A program made the translations under genes and the position numbers. A DNA stretch of 64,000 bases from Paenirhodobacter hankyongi (GTDB taxonomy: Bacteria; Pseudomonadota; Alphaproteobacteria; Rhodobacterales; Rhodobacteraceae): NCBI RefSeq assembly GCF_003664585.1, contig NZ_RCHI01000005.1, positions 210,264 to 274,263 of the forward strand, in the 5' to 3' direction. Positions within the stretch are counted from its first letter, which is position 1, and the number at the start of each line of letters is the position of its first letter. Positions 54,620 to 62,703 of the stretch are shown here, one piece after another. A model generated the notes under the pieces. It was not told where the DNA came from. It made no database searches and saw only the letters and a list, made by a program, of their open reading frames with translations.

Positions 54620-54942
54620 GGTGTGGTCCTTTCGTTCGGGCCTTGGGCACAGCTTGCGCGCGCCCGGTTTTCGGCGCGCACCCTAGCCGCCGCCCCCCGC
54701 AATGGCAAGGCGCGACGGTCCGTTCCGGCGCCCGCTCACGGTCACGTCAGAGCGGAGAGTTGGGGCGGCAGAAAGGGGGCGCTGCCCCCTCGGCGCATAC
54801 CGCGCCTCACCCCCGAGGTATTTTTGCCAAGATGAAAGCAGGGGGCGGGTTTTCGCCCCGGGGCTTTCTCCTTGCCGAAAATACCTCGGGGTGAATTTGC
54901 GCGTCAGCGCAAAGAGGGGCAGCGCCCCTCCCTGCCCCGGTT
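54620..54942. other. Intergenic region with two inverted repeat copies
   Basis: About 320 nt between yajC and the M20 hydrolase gene. No gene is seen. It holds the facing copies of the dispersed element (54811-54893). Confidence 0.6.
54811..54893. repeat. Dispersed intergenic element, facing copies 5 and 6
   Basis: Plus strand from 54811: CCCCGAGGTATTTTTGCCAA followed by GATGAAAG. Minus strand from 54893: CCCCGAGGTATTTTCGGCAA followed by GGAGAAAG. The two arms form a long imperfect inverted repeat. The minus copy begins 50 nt after the stop of the M20 gene in sense orientation. Confidence 0.75.
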
Positions 54943-56106
54943 TCAGCCGACCGGCAGGGCGCGTTCGACGAGGCGCGCGAAGAAGCTCGCGCCGATCGGC
55001 GCCGCCGCGTCGTTGAAGTCATAGGCGGGGTGGTGCAGCCCCGCCCCGGGCCCGGTGCCGAGGAAGAGATAGGCGCCCGGTCGCGCGGCGAGCATATAGG
55101 CGAAATCCTCCGCCCCCATGTCGCGCTCGGCCTCGGCCTCGACGGCGGCCGCGCCCGAGACCTCGGCCGCGACATCGGCGGCGAAGCGCGCCTTCTCGGC
55201 ATCGTTCACCGTCGGCGGATAGCCGCGTTCATAGGTGATCTCGGCGCGCACGCCATAGGCCTCGGCCTGACCCGCGACAATGGCGCGGAAGCGGTCCTCG
55301 AGCAGGTCACGCACGGCGGGCGAGAAGGAGCGGATCGTCGCCGCGAACCAGCCGCTTTCGGGGATGATGTTGTTCGCCGTGCCGACGTGGATCTCGGTCA
55401 CCGAGACCACCGCCTGTTCGAGCGCGGCGACATTGCGGCTGACGATCGTCTGCAGCGCGCCGACCATGCCGGCGATGGCGACGACCGGATCGGCGCAGAC
55501 CTGCGGCGTCGCGCCATGGCCGCCGCGGCCGGTGACAGTGACCCAGGCGGTATCGACCGCCGCCATCAGCGGTCCGGGCGTGGTCTGGAAATGGCCGAGC
55601 GGCAGGTTCGGTGCGTTGTGGATGCCATAGATCTGGGTGATGCCGAAGCGCTCCATCACGCCCTCGCGCACCATCACCTCGCCGCCGCCGCCCTCTTCCT
55701 CGGCGGGCTGGAAGAGCAGCACGACCGAGCCCGCGAAATTGCGCGTCTCGCTGAGGTAGCGCGCCGCGCCCAGAAGCATCGTGGTGTGCCCGTCATGGCC
55801 GCAGGCGTGCATCCGGCCGGGGTGTTCGGAGGCATAGTCCTTGCCGGTGATCTCCTCGATCGGCAGCGCGTCCATGTCGGCGCGCAGCCCGATCGCCGGC
55901 CCGGCCATGCGGCCGCGGATCACTGCGACGATGCCCGAGCGCGCCACGCCCTCGTGGATCTCGTCGACGCCGAAGCTGCGCAGCTTCGCCGCGACGAAGG
56001 CCGAGGTCTTGGGCAGGTCGAATTCGAGCTCGGGGTGGCGGTGCAGCCAGTGCCGCCACTCGGCCATCTCCTGGGCAAGGGCGGCGATGCGGTTGATGAC
56101 GGGCAT
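54943..56106 (-). CDS. M20 family amidohydrolase (hippurate hydrolase-like)
   Basis: A 387-residue di-metal peptidase/amidohydrolase. Metal ligands: HACGHDGHT, the PAEEEGGGG glutamates and a C-terminal His in GLHHPAYDFND. The dimerisation domain GGHGATPQ is complete. The family cleaves N-acyl amino acids or amino acid conjugates (hippurate, IAA-amino acids, N-acetyl-diaminopimelate); the substrate here is not determined. Single gene. Confidence 0.92.
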   Translation of the reverse strand: MPVINRIAALAQEMAEWRHWLHRHPELEFDLPKTSAFVAAKLRSFGVDEIHEGVARSGIVAVIRGRMAGPAIGLRADMDALPIEEITGKDYASEHPGRMHACGHDGHTTMLLGAARYLSETRNFAGSVVLLFQPAEEEGGGGEVMVREGVMERFGITQIYGIHNAPNLPLGHFQTTPGPLMAAVDTAWVTVTGRGGHGATPQVCADPVVAIAGMVGALQTIVSRNVAALEQAVVSVTEIHVGTANNIIPESGWFAATIRSFSPAVRDLLEDRFRAIVAGQAEAYGVRAEITYERGYPPTVNDAEKARFAADVAAEVSGAAAVEAEAERDMGAEDFAYMLAARPGAYLFLGTGPGAGLHHPAYDFNDAAAPIGASFFARLVERALPVG

Positions 56107-56168
56107 GGTGGACTCTGATCTCCGGGAAGGGATACTGACCTAGATGATCCTTTCAGGAGGCAAGGGCA

Positions 56169-57002
56169 ATGGCGAAACCGGATGATCCGATGCTGTTCGA
56201 CGAGGCGGGCGATGCGGGCGCACAGATGCGCCGGCTGGCGGCGATCATGGACTGCCTGCGCGACCCGGAAACCGGCTGCCCCTGGGATCTCGAACAGGAT
56301 TTCGCCTCGATCGTGCCCTATACCATCGAGGAGGCGCATGAGGTCGCCGATGCGATCGAGCGTGGCGCGTGGGACGAGCTGGAAAGCGAGCTGGGCGACC
56401 TTGCGTTGCAGGTCGTGTTCCACGCCCGGATGGCGGCCGAGAAGGAGCTGTTCGACCTCGCGGGCGTCTTGCGTGCGATCAACGCCAAGATGATCTCGCG
56501 CCATCCGCATGTCTTCGGCGACGAGAGCCGCGACAAGTCGGCGGCCGAGCAGACCGTCGACTGGGAGAAGATCAAGGCCGCCGAACGCGCGGGCCGGGCC
56601 GAGCGGGGCGTTCTGGACGGCGTGGCGCTTGGCCTGCCGGCGCTGAGCCGGGCGCTGAAACTGCAGAACCGGGCGGCGCGGGTGGGATTCGACTGGCCCT
56701 CGACCGCCGAGGTGATCGACAAGATCGCCGAGGAGGCGCGCGAGCTGAACGAGGCGCGCGACAGCCTCGGTCCCGAGGAGATCGCCGAGGAATATGGCGA
56801 TCTGCTCTTCGTGATGGTGAACCTCGGCCGGCATCTGGGGCTTGACCCCGAGGCCTGTCTGCGCGCCGCGAACGGGAAATTCACCCGTCGGTTCAACTAT
56901 ATCGAGGACGAACTGAAAGCGCGCGGCAAGGCCCCGGCGGAGAGTGATCTGGCCGAGATGGATGCGCTTTGGAATGCGGCGAAGGCGCAAGGCGTGAAGT
57001 GA
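56169..57002 (+). CDS. mazG: Nucleoside triphosphate pyrophosphohydrolase MazG
   Basis: A 277-residue enzyme hydrolysing NTPs to NMP and PPi, possibly cleansing abnormal nucleotides. Two MazG domains: the N-terminal one with EEAHEVADAIE and the C-terminal one with EEARELNEARD and EEYGDLLFVMVNLGRHLG. The ATG at 56169 follows AGGAGGCAAGGGCA. Confidence 0.95.
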   Translation: MAKPDDPMLFDEAGDAGAQMRRLAAIMDCLRDPETGCPWDLEQDFASIVPYTIEEAHEVADAIERGAWDELESELGDLALQVVFHARMAAEKELFDLAGVLRAINAKMISRHPHVFGDESRDKSAAEQTVDWEKIKAAERAGRAERGVLDGVALGLPALSRALKLQNRAARVGFDWPSTAEVIDKIAEEARELNEARDSLGPEEIAEEYGDLLFVMVNLGRHLGLDPEACLRAANGKFTRRFNYIEDELKARGKAPAESDLAEMDALWNAAKAQGVK

Positions 57003-57005
57003 GGC

Positions 57006-57022
57006 GTGGGGCTCTGCCCCAC
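57006..57022 (+). terminator. Short hairpin after mazG
   Basis: GTGGGGC and GCCCCAC with a TCT loop, 4 nt after the mazG stop. The following dispersed element supplies ATTTTT. Confidence 0.55.
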
Positions 57023-57053
57023 ACCCCGGAGGATTTTTCACCAGGAAAAAGCC
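57023..57053 (+). repeat. Dispersed intergenic element, copy 7
   Basis: ACCCCGGAGGATTTTTCACC followed by AGGAAAAAGCC, 20 nt after the mazG stop in sense orientation. Confidence 0.6.
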
Positions 57054-57060
57054 AGCGGGC

Positions 57061-57876
57061 TCAGAACAGCGCCTTGCGCAGCATGTTCAGCGCGACGAGC
57101 ATCAGGAAGCCCGCGAAGACGCGCTTGAGCTTCTTCGGGTCGAGGCGGTGCGCGAGCGCCGCGCCCCAGGGGGCGGTGATCATCGTCATTGCGATCACCA
57201 CGAAGAAGGCCGGCACGTTGATCGCGCCGATCGTATAGGGCGGCGCATCGGGCACGCGGGTGAACAGGAAGGCGACCGCCGAGGGCGCGGCGATGGTCAC
57301 GCCAAAGCCTGCCGCCGTCGCCACCGCGCGGTGAATGGGCACCCCGTGCAGGGTCAGCATCGGCGTGCCGATCGAGCCGCCGCCGATGCCAAGGAGCACC
57401 GAGGCGAAGCCCATCAGCGGCCCGAACCAGGCGCGGAAGATCCCGCCCGGCAGGTGGTCCGAGAGCCGCCAGCTTGCCTTGCCGAAGGCCATGTAGCAGG
57501 CGATGCAGAAGACCAGCACGCCGAAGATCAGCTGCAGCGTCTGCGTGCGCAGCTGCGCGACGACCAGGACGCCCGCGACCGCGCCGATGGCGATCGGCGG
57601 CGCCCATTGCTTCAGGATCACCCAGTCGACCGCGCCGCGGCGGTTGTGCGCCAGCACCGAGCGGATCGAGGTGATGATGATCGTGGCGAGCGAGGTCGCG
57701 ACGCAGACCTGCATCAGGTTGTCCGACCCGTAGCCAAGCCCGGCGAAGAGGTAGTAGAAGGCCGGCACCAGAACGATGCCGCCGCCGACGCCGAGAAGCC
57801 CGGCAAGGATGCCGGCGAGGGCGCCGACCGCCAGCAGGATCAGCAGCAGCGGCAAAAGCGTGTCGAGATGGGTCAT
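57061..57876 (-). CDS. TauE/SafE-family sulfite/anion permease
   Basis: A 271-residue membrane protein with about eight helices in two repeats, each with a glycine-rich motif (GLLGVGGGIVLVPAF; LLGIGGGSIGTPML). The family exports sulfite, sulfoacetate or related organosulfur anions; the substrate is unknown and there are no sulfur genes nearby. ATG at 57876. Confidence 0.9.
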   Translation of the reverse strand: MTHLDTLLPLLLILLAVGALAGILAGLLGVGGGIVLVPAFYYLFAGLGYGSDNLMQVCVATSLATIIITSIRSVLAHNRRGAVDWVILKQWAPPIAIGAVAGVLVVAQLRTQTLQLIFGVLVFCIACYMAFGKASWRLSDHLPGGIFRAWFGPLMGFASVLLGIGGGSIGTPMLTLHGVPIHRAVATAAGFGVTIAAPSAVAFLFTRVPDAPPYTIGAINVPAFFVVIAMTMITAPWGAALAHRLDPKKLKRVFAGFLMLVALNMLRKALF

Positions 57877-57899
57877 GCGGTCCTCCTGCGCCCCCGGGC

Positions 57900-58916
57900 C
57901 TATGCGGGTCGCGCCACTTCTGCCAGAGCCGCCTCGTAAAGCGCAAGCCCCGCGCCCTCGCGCGTCGCGCCTTCCGACAGCACCCGGCGCCAGCCGCGCG
58001 CCCCCGGCCGGCCGTGGAACAGGCCCAGCATGTGGCGGGTGATCTGATGCAGCCGCCCGCCTGAGGCGAGGTGCTGCGCGATATAGGGTTTCATCGCCTC
58101 GGCCACGGCGAAGGGATCGGCGGGCGCCCCTTCGCCCCAGATCGCGGCATCGGCACCGCCCAGGACCTCCATCGGCTGGTGATAGGCGGCGCGGCCGATC
58201 ATCACCCCGTCCATTCCGGCGGCGAGCTGAGCCTCGGCCTCGGCCAGCGTGGCGATGCCGCCGTTGATCGACAGGTGCAGATCCGGGAATTCCGCCTTCA
58301 TCGCATGGACGAGCGGATAGTCGAGCGGCGGGATCTCGCGGTTGTCCTTCGGGCTCAGCCCCTGCAGCCAGGCCTTGCGGGCGTGGATGGTGAAGCGGCG
58401 CACGCCGGCCGCCGACACCTGGCGCAGGAAGTCGGGCAGCACCTCTTCGGGCACCTGATCGTCGACGCCGATGCGGCATTTCACCGTGACCTCGACCGGG
58501 CTCGCGGCGATCATCGCGTTCGCGCAGCGCGCGACCAGATCGGGGGTCTTCATCAGCACCGCCCCGAAGGCGCCCGACTGCACGCGGTCGGAGGGGCAGC
58601 CGCAATTGAGGTTGATCTCGTCATAGCCCCAGTCCGCGGCGATGCGGGTGGCCTCGGCCAGCTCAGCCGGGTCCGAGCCGCCGAGCTGCAGCGCGACCGG
58701 ATGCTCCGCGGGCGAGAAGTCGAGCAGCTGCGCGCGTTTGCCATGCACCACCGCGGGGGCGGTCACCATCTCTGTGTAAAGGAGCGCGTGGCGCGAGATC
58801 TGGCGGTGAAAGACACGGCAGTGCCGGTCCGTCCAGTCCATCATGGGCGCGACAGATAGCCGGCAACTTCCGTAAGTGCTTTGCTTTTCGGAATATTTTT
58901 TCATTTTCGCAGTCAT
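57900..58916 (-). CDS. dusA: tRNA-dihydrouridine synthase A
   Basis: A 338-residue FMN enzyme of the Dus family. SVAPMMDWTDRHCR, NLNCGCPSDRVQ (catalytic Cys) and FTIHARKAWL. The first about 20 residues (MTAKMKKYSEKQSTYGSC) are Lys- and AT-rich, unlike the rest. dusA 5' ends are known integration sites that islands rebuild, which would explain this. ATG at 58916, GTG at 58922 and ATG at 58904 are possible starts. Confidence 0.93.
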   Translation of the reverse strand: MTAKMKKYSEKQSTYGSCRLSVAPMMDWTDRHCRVFHRQISRHALLYTEMVTAPAVVHGKRAQLLDFSPAEHPVALQLGGSDPAELAEATRIAADWGYDEINLNCGCPSDRVQSGAFGAVLMKTPDLVARCANAMIAASPVEVTVKCRIGVDDQVPEEVLPDFLRQVSAAGVRRFTIHARKAWLQGLSPKDNREIPPLDYPLVHAMKAEFPDLHLSINGGIATLAEAEAQLAAGMDGVMIGRAAYHQPMEVLGGADAAIWGEGAPADPFAVAEAMKPYIAQHLASGGRLHQITRHMLGLFHGRPGARGWRRVLSEGATREGAGLALYEAALAEVARPA

Positions 58917-58991
58917 ACGCACTTACTCATTTTTGGCTTATTTTGGCCTGTTTCTGCCTTTTCTTCATCGAGTATGACGCAGAGTCATACG
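58872..58991. repeat. AT-rich repeat cluster at the dusA 5' end (attachment/arm-site candidate)
   Basis: GTAAGTGC (58872-58879) and GCACTTAC (58919-58926) are inverted. GTCATACG occurs at 58912-58919 and 58984-58991 and inverted as GTATGACG at 58972-58979; the latter two make the palindrome GTATGAC-N5-GTCATAC. The stretch is much richer in A+T than all neighbours. It fits integrase arm sites or an operator of a mobile element. Confidence 0.6.
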
Positions 58992-59219
58992 GATTCGCAT
59001 GGCGTCTTACATGGCAACGATAGTTGGATAGTTGGACGGACCAGAAAGGACGGCTCGACCGTCTATTTAGCGCAGATTGTACGCAGGGGCCACGGGTTCC
59101 AAGAGTCTCGCTCTTTCGACAAGGAGAAGACCGCGAAGGCTCGGGCCAAGAAGCGCGAGGCCGAGATTGACGCAATGATAGCAGAAGGTTTGAAGCCCAG
59201 GACCACCAAAACCCTGTAA
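58974..59219 (+). CDS. Truncated phage-type integrase, N-terminal arm-binding part
   Basis: An 81-residue frame with the DNA-arm-binding signature of tyrosine recombinases (GRTRKDGSTVYLAQIV, SFDKEKTAKARAKKREAEI). It stops at 59219, just where the IS3 remnant begins, so the core-binding and catalytic parts are lost. Divergent from dusA, as dusA-specific integrases are. Codon use is AT-richer than the host genes. It could be a domesticated small protein, but a remnant is more likely. Confidence 0.65.
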   Translation: MTQSHTDSHGVLHGNDSWIVGRTRKDGSTVYLAQIVRRGHGFQESRSFDKEKTAKARAKKREAEIDAMIAEGLKPRTTKTL

Positions 59220-59242
59220 TGACCCGGCGGTATCTGCTCAGG

Positions 59243-60229
59243 TTAAGCCGCTAATCTGAATGCCTCAGCCGGCGTGCGCATGGCAAGGGCCTGATGAGGG
59301 CGGCGGTGATTGTAGAAGCTGATCCAGTCGGCGATGACGCGGGTCGCGTGCTGGATGCTTTTGAAGCGGTGCCGGTGAATGCATTGCTCCTTGAGCGTTC
59401 GGATGACGCGCTCGACCATGCCGTTTTGTTGCGGGCAATGCGGGGTGATGAACTCCTGTTTCAGGCCATAGCTGCGGACCAGGGCGGTGAAGTGGCGGCT
59501 TGTGAAGAATGAGCCATCGCGGCGCCACGGGTCAGAGCCCGATGGCGAATGCCATTATCAGACCTCAGCAAGAATTCTCGATCGACCCGGCCAAGCGTTC
59601 CGAACCGGCTGGTCAGGGCGTGCTCGAGCGCGGCGCTGGCGGTCGTGGCCTTGCCCGAACGTGACAGATGCCAGCCCAAGAGTTCGCGCGTGTGGCAATC
59701 GATCAGCGAGGAGGATCAGGAAACGGTCCGGGGGACCGTTTCCCCGACGAACGCCAGGGAAGCCCAGCCGTCCTTGCCGGTCCAGACCCGCGCCAGATCC
59801 GTTGACCAGCGCTCGTTCGGCGCCGTGGCGACGGAGGGCACGGCGTCGATGCGGGGCCGCATGCCCACAGCACGCTTGCGGACCTGCCAGCCCTTGAGCT
59901 GGAGTGAGGCATCGAACGCCATCGGTTCGAGAGAGATGCTGAACCCTCTGGACCGTGTTCTTGTTGAACCCCGGGAGCCACGCGACGGTGCGATAGCCGA
60001 AGGAGGGCTCGGCCTCGAGCATCGCCTTGATCGGCTCGGCGACGCGCGGATCGGCCTTCGGCGCCGCCTTGACCGGCGTGTAATAGACTGTCCGCCGCGG
60101 CACGCCGAACCAGGTGCAGAGCTTGGCGATCGACACCGTGACGCCCTCGGCCAGCAGGCCCTGATGGAGCGTCCGGATCAATTGTTCGGGGCGGTGCTCG
60201 GACCAATGGCGCACTCGCCCCTCACTCCA
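59243..60229 (-). pseudogene. IS3-family transposase OrfB, interrupted
   Basis: Recognisable segments in order: TWFGVPRRTVYY, SFGYRTVAWLPGFNKNTVQR, QLKGWQVRKRAVGMRPRI, NERWSTDLARVWTGKDGW (first D), IDCHTRELLGWHLSRSGKA, FLLRSDNG (second D), FITPHCPQQNGMVERVIRTL (E), and the end FYNHRRPHQALAMRTPAEAF. The gene is broken at three places by segments of about 40 nt, each with an inverted repeat: two shift the frame and one brings an in-frame TGA (at 59715-59717). It cannot make an active enzyme. Confidence 0.85.
59704..59745 (-). repeat. 42-nt palindromic interruption of the transposase
   Basis: Between codons for LAFV and IDCHTREL there are 42 extra nucleotides. They contain GGAAACGGTCC and GGACCGTTTCC, a perfect 11-bp inverted repeat with a GGG loop (59719-59743), and an in-frame TGA. 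Confidence 0.7.
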
Positions 60230-60402
60230 TCCCGCTCCATGAGGGCCTGCAGCTTTTTTCGCGCACGCAGCTCCAGCATCGCTTCGCCGTAGGCTTCCTG
60301 CAAATCCTTGAGCTGCTTTTCGTATTGCTCGCGAATGTCGAGATGGTTGGCGCGCAGGGAGTTCTCCATGCCGCGCTTCGCATCCTCGACCCAGCCCTCG
60401 AT
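60178..60402 (-). pseudogene. IS3-family OrfA, C-terminal half
   Basis: The frame codes for VEDAKRGMENSLRANHLDI and YEKQLKDLQEAYGEAMLELR, the helix/leucine-zipper-like end of an IS3 OrfA. Its helix-turn-helix N-terminus is replaced by unrelated sequence that is in frame with it, giving a chimeric open frame from 60648. Confidence 0.65.
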
Positions 60403-60648
60403 GTCGAGCGCGAAGCCGATGCCCGGCGCGCCGAAGGGGGCGGCCTGCCGCGTCACCCCGGGCAGCGCCGTGATCGCCGCGGGGAGCGCGTCGTGCAGGC
60501 TTGCGTCGCAGGTCTGATCGAGCTGCGGACAGGGCCATTTCGGCGCGAACCGCGGCCGCTCGCCGCGGCGATACGCCAGCCGGCGCAGCCCCGGCGCGAT
60601 CGCCACGCCCGCGGCGGGCCGGGGCCTGCCCTCAACCGAAACTGTCAT
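60403..60648 (-). pseudogene. N-terminal fragment of an unidentified gene of the monooxygenase operon
   Basis: About 82 residues from an ATG at 60648 that overlaps the reductase stop by 17 nt. It includes PKWPCPQLDQTCDASLHDAL. I do not recognise the family. It is joined in frame to the orfA remnant, so the original C-terminus is lost. Its overlap with the reductase gene says it was the next gene of that operon. Confidence 0.5.
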
Positions 60649-61618
60649 AATGGACCCGGGTGATCGGCACCCCGGCCTCCTTCAGCTGCGCTTTCACGGC
60701 ATTGACCATGACCGGCGGCCCGGCGACGTAAAACTCGACCGCGGCCGGGTCGAACTCCATCGCGGCGATCGCCTCGGGGGCGCGACCAGTCAGCGCCGCC
60801 CTGCCCTCCGGATCCTCCTCGAGCACCGGGTGGTAGCGCGCGCCGGGGATCTGGTTCACCGCCGCGGCAAGTTCGTCGCCCGCGGCGAGGTCTGCGGCGC
60901 GGCGCGCGCAATAGATCACATCGACCGGGGCCTCGAAATCCACCCCCTCCTGCGCCGCCTGCCGCGCGAGCGCGAGGATCGGCGAGATGCCCGTCCCGCC
61001 GGCGACGAAGATCTTGCGCCCCGGCCGCGGCTTCAGCGTGCAATTCCCGAAGGGCGCCTCGATCGTGAGGCTTGTCCCCGGCGTCATCGCGGCGAGCGCG
61101 GTCGATCCCGCCCCGCCGGCGTAGCGTTTCGAGATGATCTGCAGATGCGTGCCATCGGGCAGGTTGCACATCGAATAGGCCCGGCGCAGCCCCGGCGCGA
61201 GATGCAGGATCGCATATTGCCCGGGCAGGAAATCGGCGCCCCCCTCGGGGCGGAAGGTGAAGCGGCGGATCTCGGGGGCGAGTTCCTCGACGCCGATCAG
61301 TTCCGCGCGCTGCTCGCGCGAGGGCAGCGCCAGCGGCGGGGCGGCGGCGGGCGAAAGGCGGATCGTCACATCGGAGCGCGCCATCGATTGGCAGGCGAGG
61401 ATGCGGTGGCTGCGCGCGTCGCGCGGGCTGATCGCGGGGGCATTGGCGAACATCAGCTCGGTCTCGCCCGCGACGAGCGTCACCTTGCAGCTGCCGCAGC
61501 TGCCCCAGCCGCATTCATGCGGCAGCGCCACACCGGCGCGGCGCGCCGCCTGCAGCAGTGTTTCTCCGGCCTGGGCCTCGAAACGCGGGCCGTCCTCGAT
61601 CGTGACGGTGAAGCTCAT
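60632..61618 (-). CDS. Di-iron monooxygenase reductase component (TmoF-like)
   Basis: A 328-residue flavoprotein. Residues 1-95: plant-type [2Fe-2S] ferredoxin (CGWGSCGSC and ILACQ). Then the FAD domain (RAYSMCNL) and NAD domain (VAGGTGISPILALA). It passes NADH electrons to the ferredoxin or hydroxylase of toluene-type monooxygenases. ATG at 61618, 50 nt after the beta-subunit remnant. The gene looks intact, but its hydroxylase partner is destroyed, so it should have lost its original role. Confidence 0.88.
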   Translation of the reverse strand: MSFTVTIEDGPRFEAQAGETLLQAARRAGVALPHECGWGSCGSCKVTLVAGETELMFANAPAISPRDARSHRILACQSMARSDVTIRLSPAAAPPLALPSREQRAELIGVEELAPEIRRFTFRPEGGADFLPGQYAILHLAPGLRRAYSMCNLPDGTHLQIISKRYAGGAGSTALAAMTPGTSLTIEAPFGNCTLKPRPGRKIFVAGGTGISPILALARQAAQEGVDFEAPVDVIYCARRAADLAAGDELAAAVNQIPGARYHPVLEEDPEGRAALTGRAPEAIAAMEFDPAAVEFYVAGPPVMVNAVKAQLKEAGVPITRVHYDSFG

Positions 61619-61667
61619 GGCCTGTCCTCGGGATGGGACCGGCGGCGCGGGGCCGCCGGTTCGGCGC

Positions 61668-61850
61668 TCAGAGATCGCAAGACGCGATGAAATCGGCCTG
61701 CGCGGCGAGGGTGCGGGCCGCGATCGCCGCGGCGCTGTCGGCGCCCGGCGCGCGCGACAGCCCCTCGGCGATGCCGCGCACCGCCTTTTCGCCCAGGGGC
61801 TGCCAGCGCGCGGCGAGATCGCGCAGAAGGCCGGCGTTCGATGCCGCCTT
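61668..61850 (-). pseudogene. C-terminal 60 codons of the hydroxylase beta subunit
   Basis: A frame reading AGLLRDLAARWQPLGEKAV and AARTLAAQADFIASCDL, ending at 61668. It resembles the C-terminal helices of the TmoE-type beta subunit and stands where that gene would be, directly before the reductase. It has no start and is out of frame with the alpha fragment. Identity is from pattern and position; moderate confidence. Confidence 0.55.
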
Positions 61851-61851
61851 G

Positions 61852-62703
61852 CTCGAGCGGCGTGTAGTAATCCATCGAGAAGCCGGTGAGCAGGCCGAAG
61901 ATCCGCCACGAGCGCCAGAACATCTGGTCGACAAGCTTCTGCGCCTCTTTCGCGCGGCCGTTCTCGACCATGATCTTGAGCGTGGGTTCGCCCTGCTGCG
62001 AATGGCGCGCCTCGTCGGTCTGGATCGAGGAGATCAGCGCGCCGAACTCGATGTCGCCCACATGCAGCGCATCGGCCGACATGCCGAGGAACTGCAGGTT
62101 GGTGAAGCCGGTCTCGAAGGTGAAGGTCAGCTGGATCGCGGTGGAAACCGCGTCATTCGCGGTGAACATGTCGTCGAACAGGCTGCGCGCCGCGATCGCG
62201 GCCCATTCGTTGGTGTGGACCGTCTTGTGCGCCCAGTCCATCTGGGGATCCTTGTCGGTCAGGCAATAGGGGAAATAGATCTGCGCCTGGCCGTGGCGGC
62301 ATTCATCCAGCGTGCCGAAGGAGGCCATGTTGCGCCAGGCCGCCGCCCGGCCGAAGCGCGCCATCCGCGCCTCGCCGATCGAGGCGAGATATTCCGGCAC
62401 CGGGATCGCGCCGTAATGCGCCTTCACCGCCGACTTCCAGCCCTCGTCGAGCTTGTCGTACATGTTCGAGCGCGCGATCGTCGAGCGGATCGAATAGATC
62501 CCCGCGTCCTTGCCCGCCTGGTTGTGGACATATTCGCGATAGGTCAGCTTGTAGGGCTCGTCCCAGCCCCACCATTTCTCGCTCGCGATCCCGAAGCTCT
62601 TCGAGAGCGCCTCGGGGAAGGCCTCCTCCTCCGGGACATAGGTGAAAGGCCAGTTCATGTCGCGCGCGGTATCATAGTAATCGTGGCGCTGAAGCTTAGG
62701 CAT
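61852..62703 (-). pseudogene. Truncated di-iron hydroxylase alpha subunit (TmoA-like)
   Basis: 284 codons from ATG 62703 (GGGAGGAT upstream) match the toluene-4-monooxygenase alpha subunit. All six iron ligands are kept with TmoA numbering: Glu104, Glu134, His137, Glu197, Glu231, His234 (PEY, DECRH, FETGF, DEARH). The reading breaks right after the conserved MDYYTPLE, so the C-terminal 40% is missing. The frame runs on into nonsense to 61615. A deletion removed the rest plus the intervening genes. Confidence 0.85.

Larger units (their letters stand above)
59220..60405 (-). mobile_element. Degenerate IS3-family insertion sequence
   Basis: The left end probably begins at TGACCCGGCGG (59220). 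A pseudogene of the DDE transposase (orfB) and the C-terminal half of orfA lie on the minus strand. The right end is missing: orfA is cut at about 60402 and joined to a fragment from the monooxygenase operon, so a deletion occurred. No intact terminal repeats or target duplication are visible. Confidence 0.8.
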
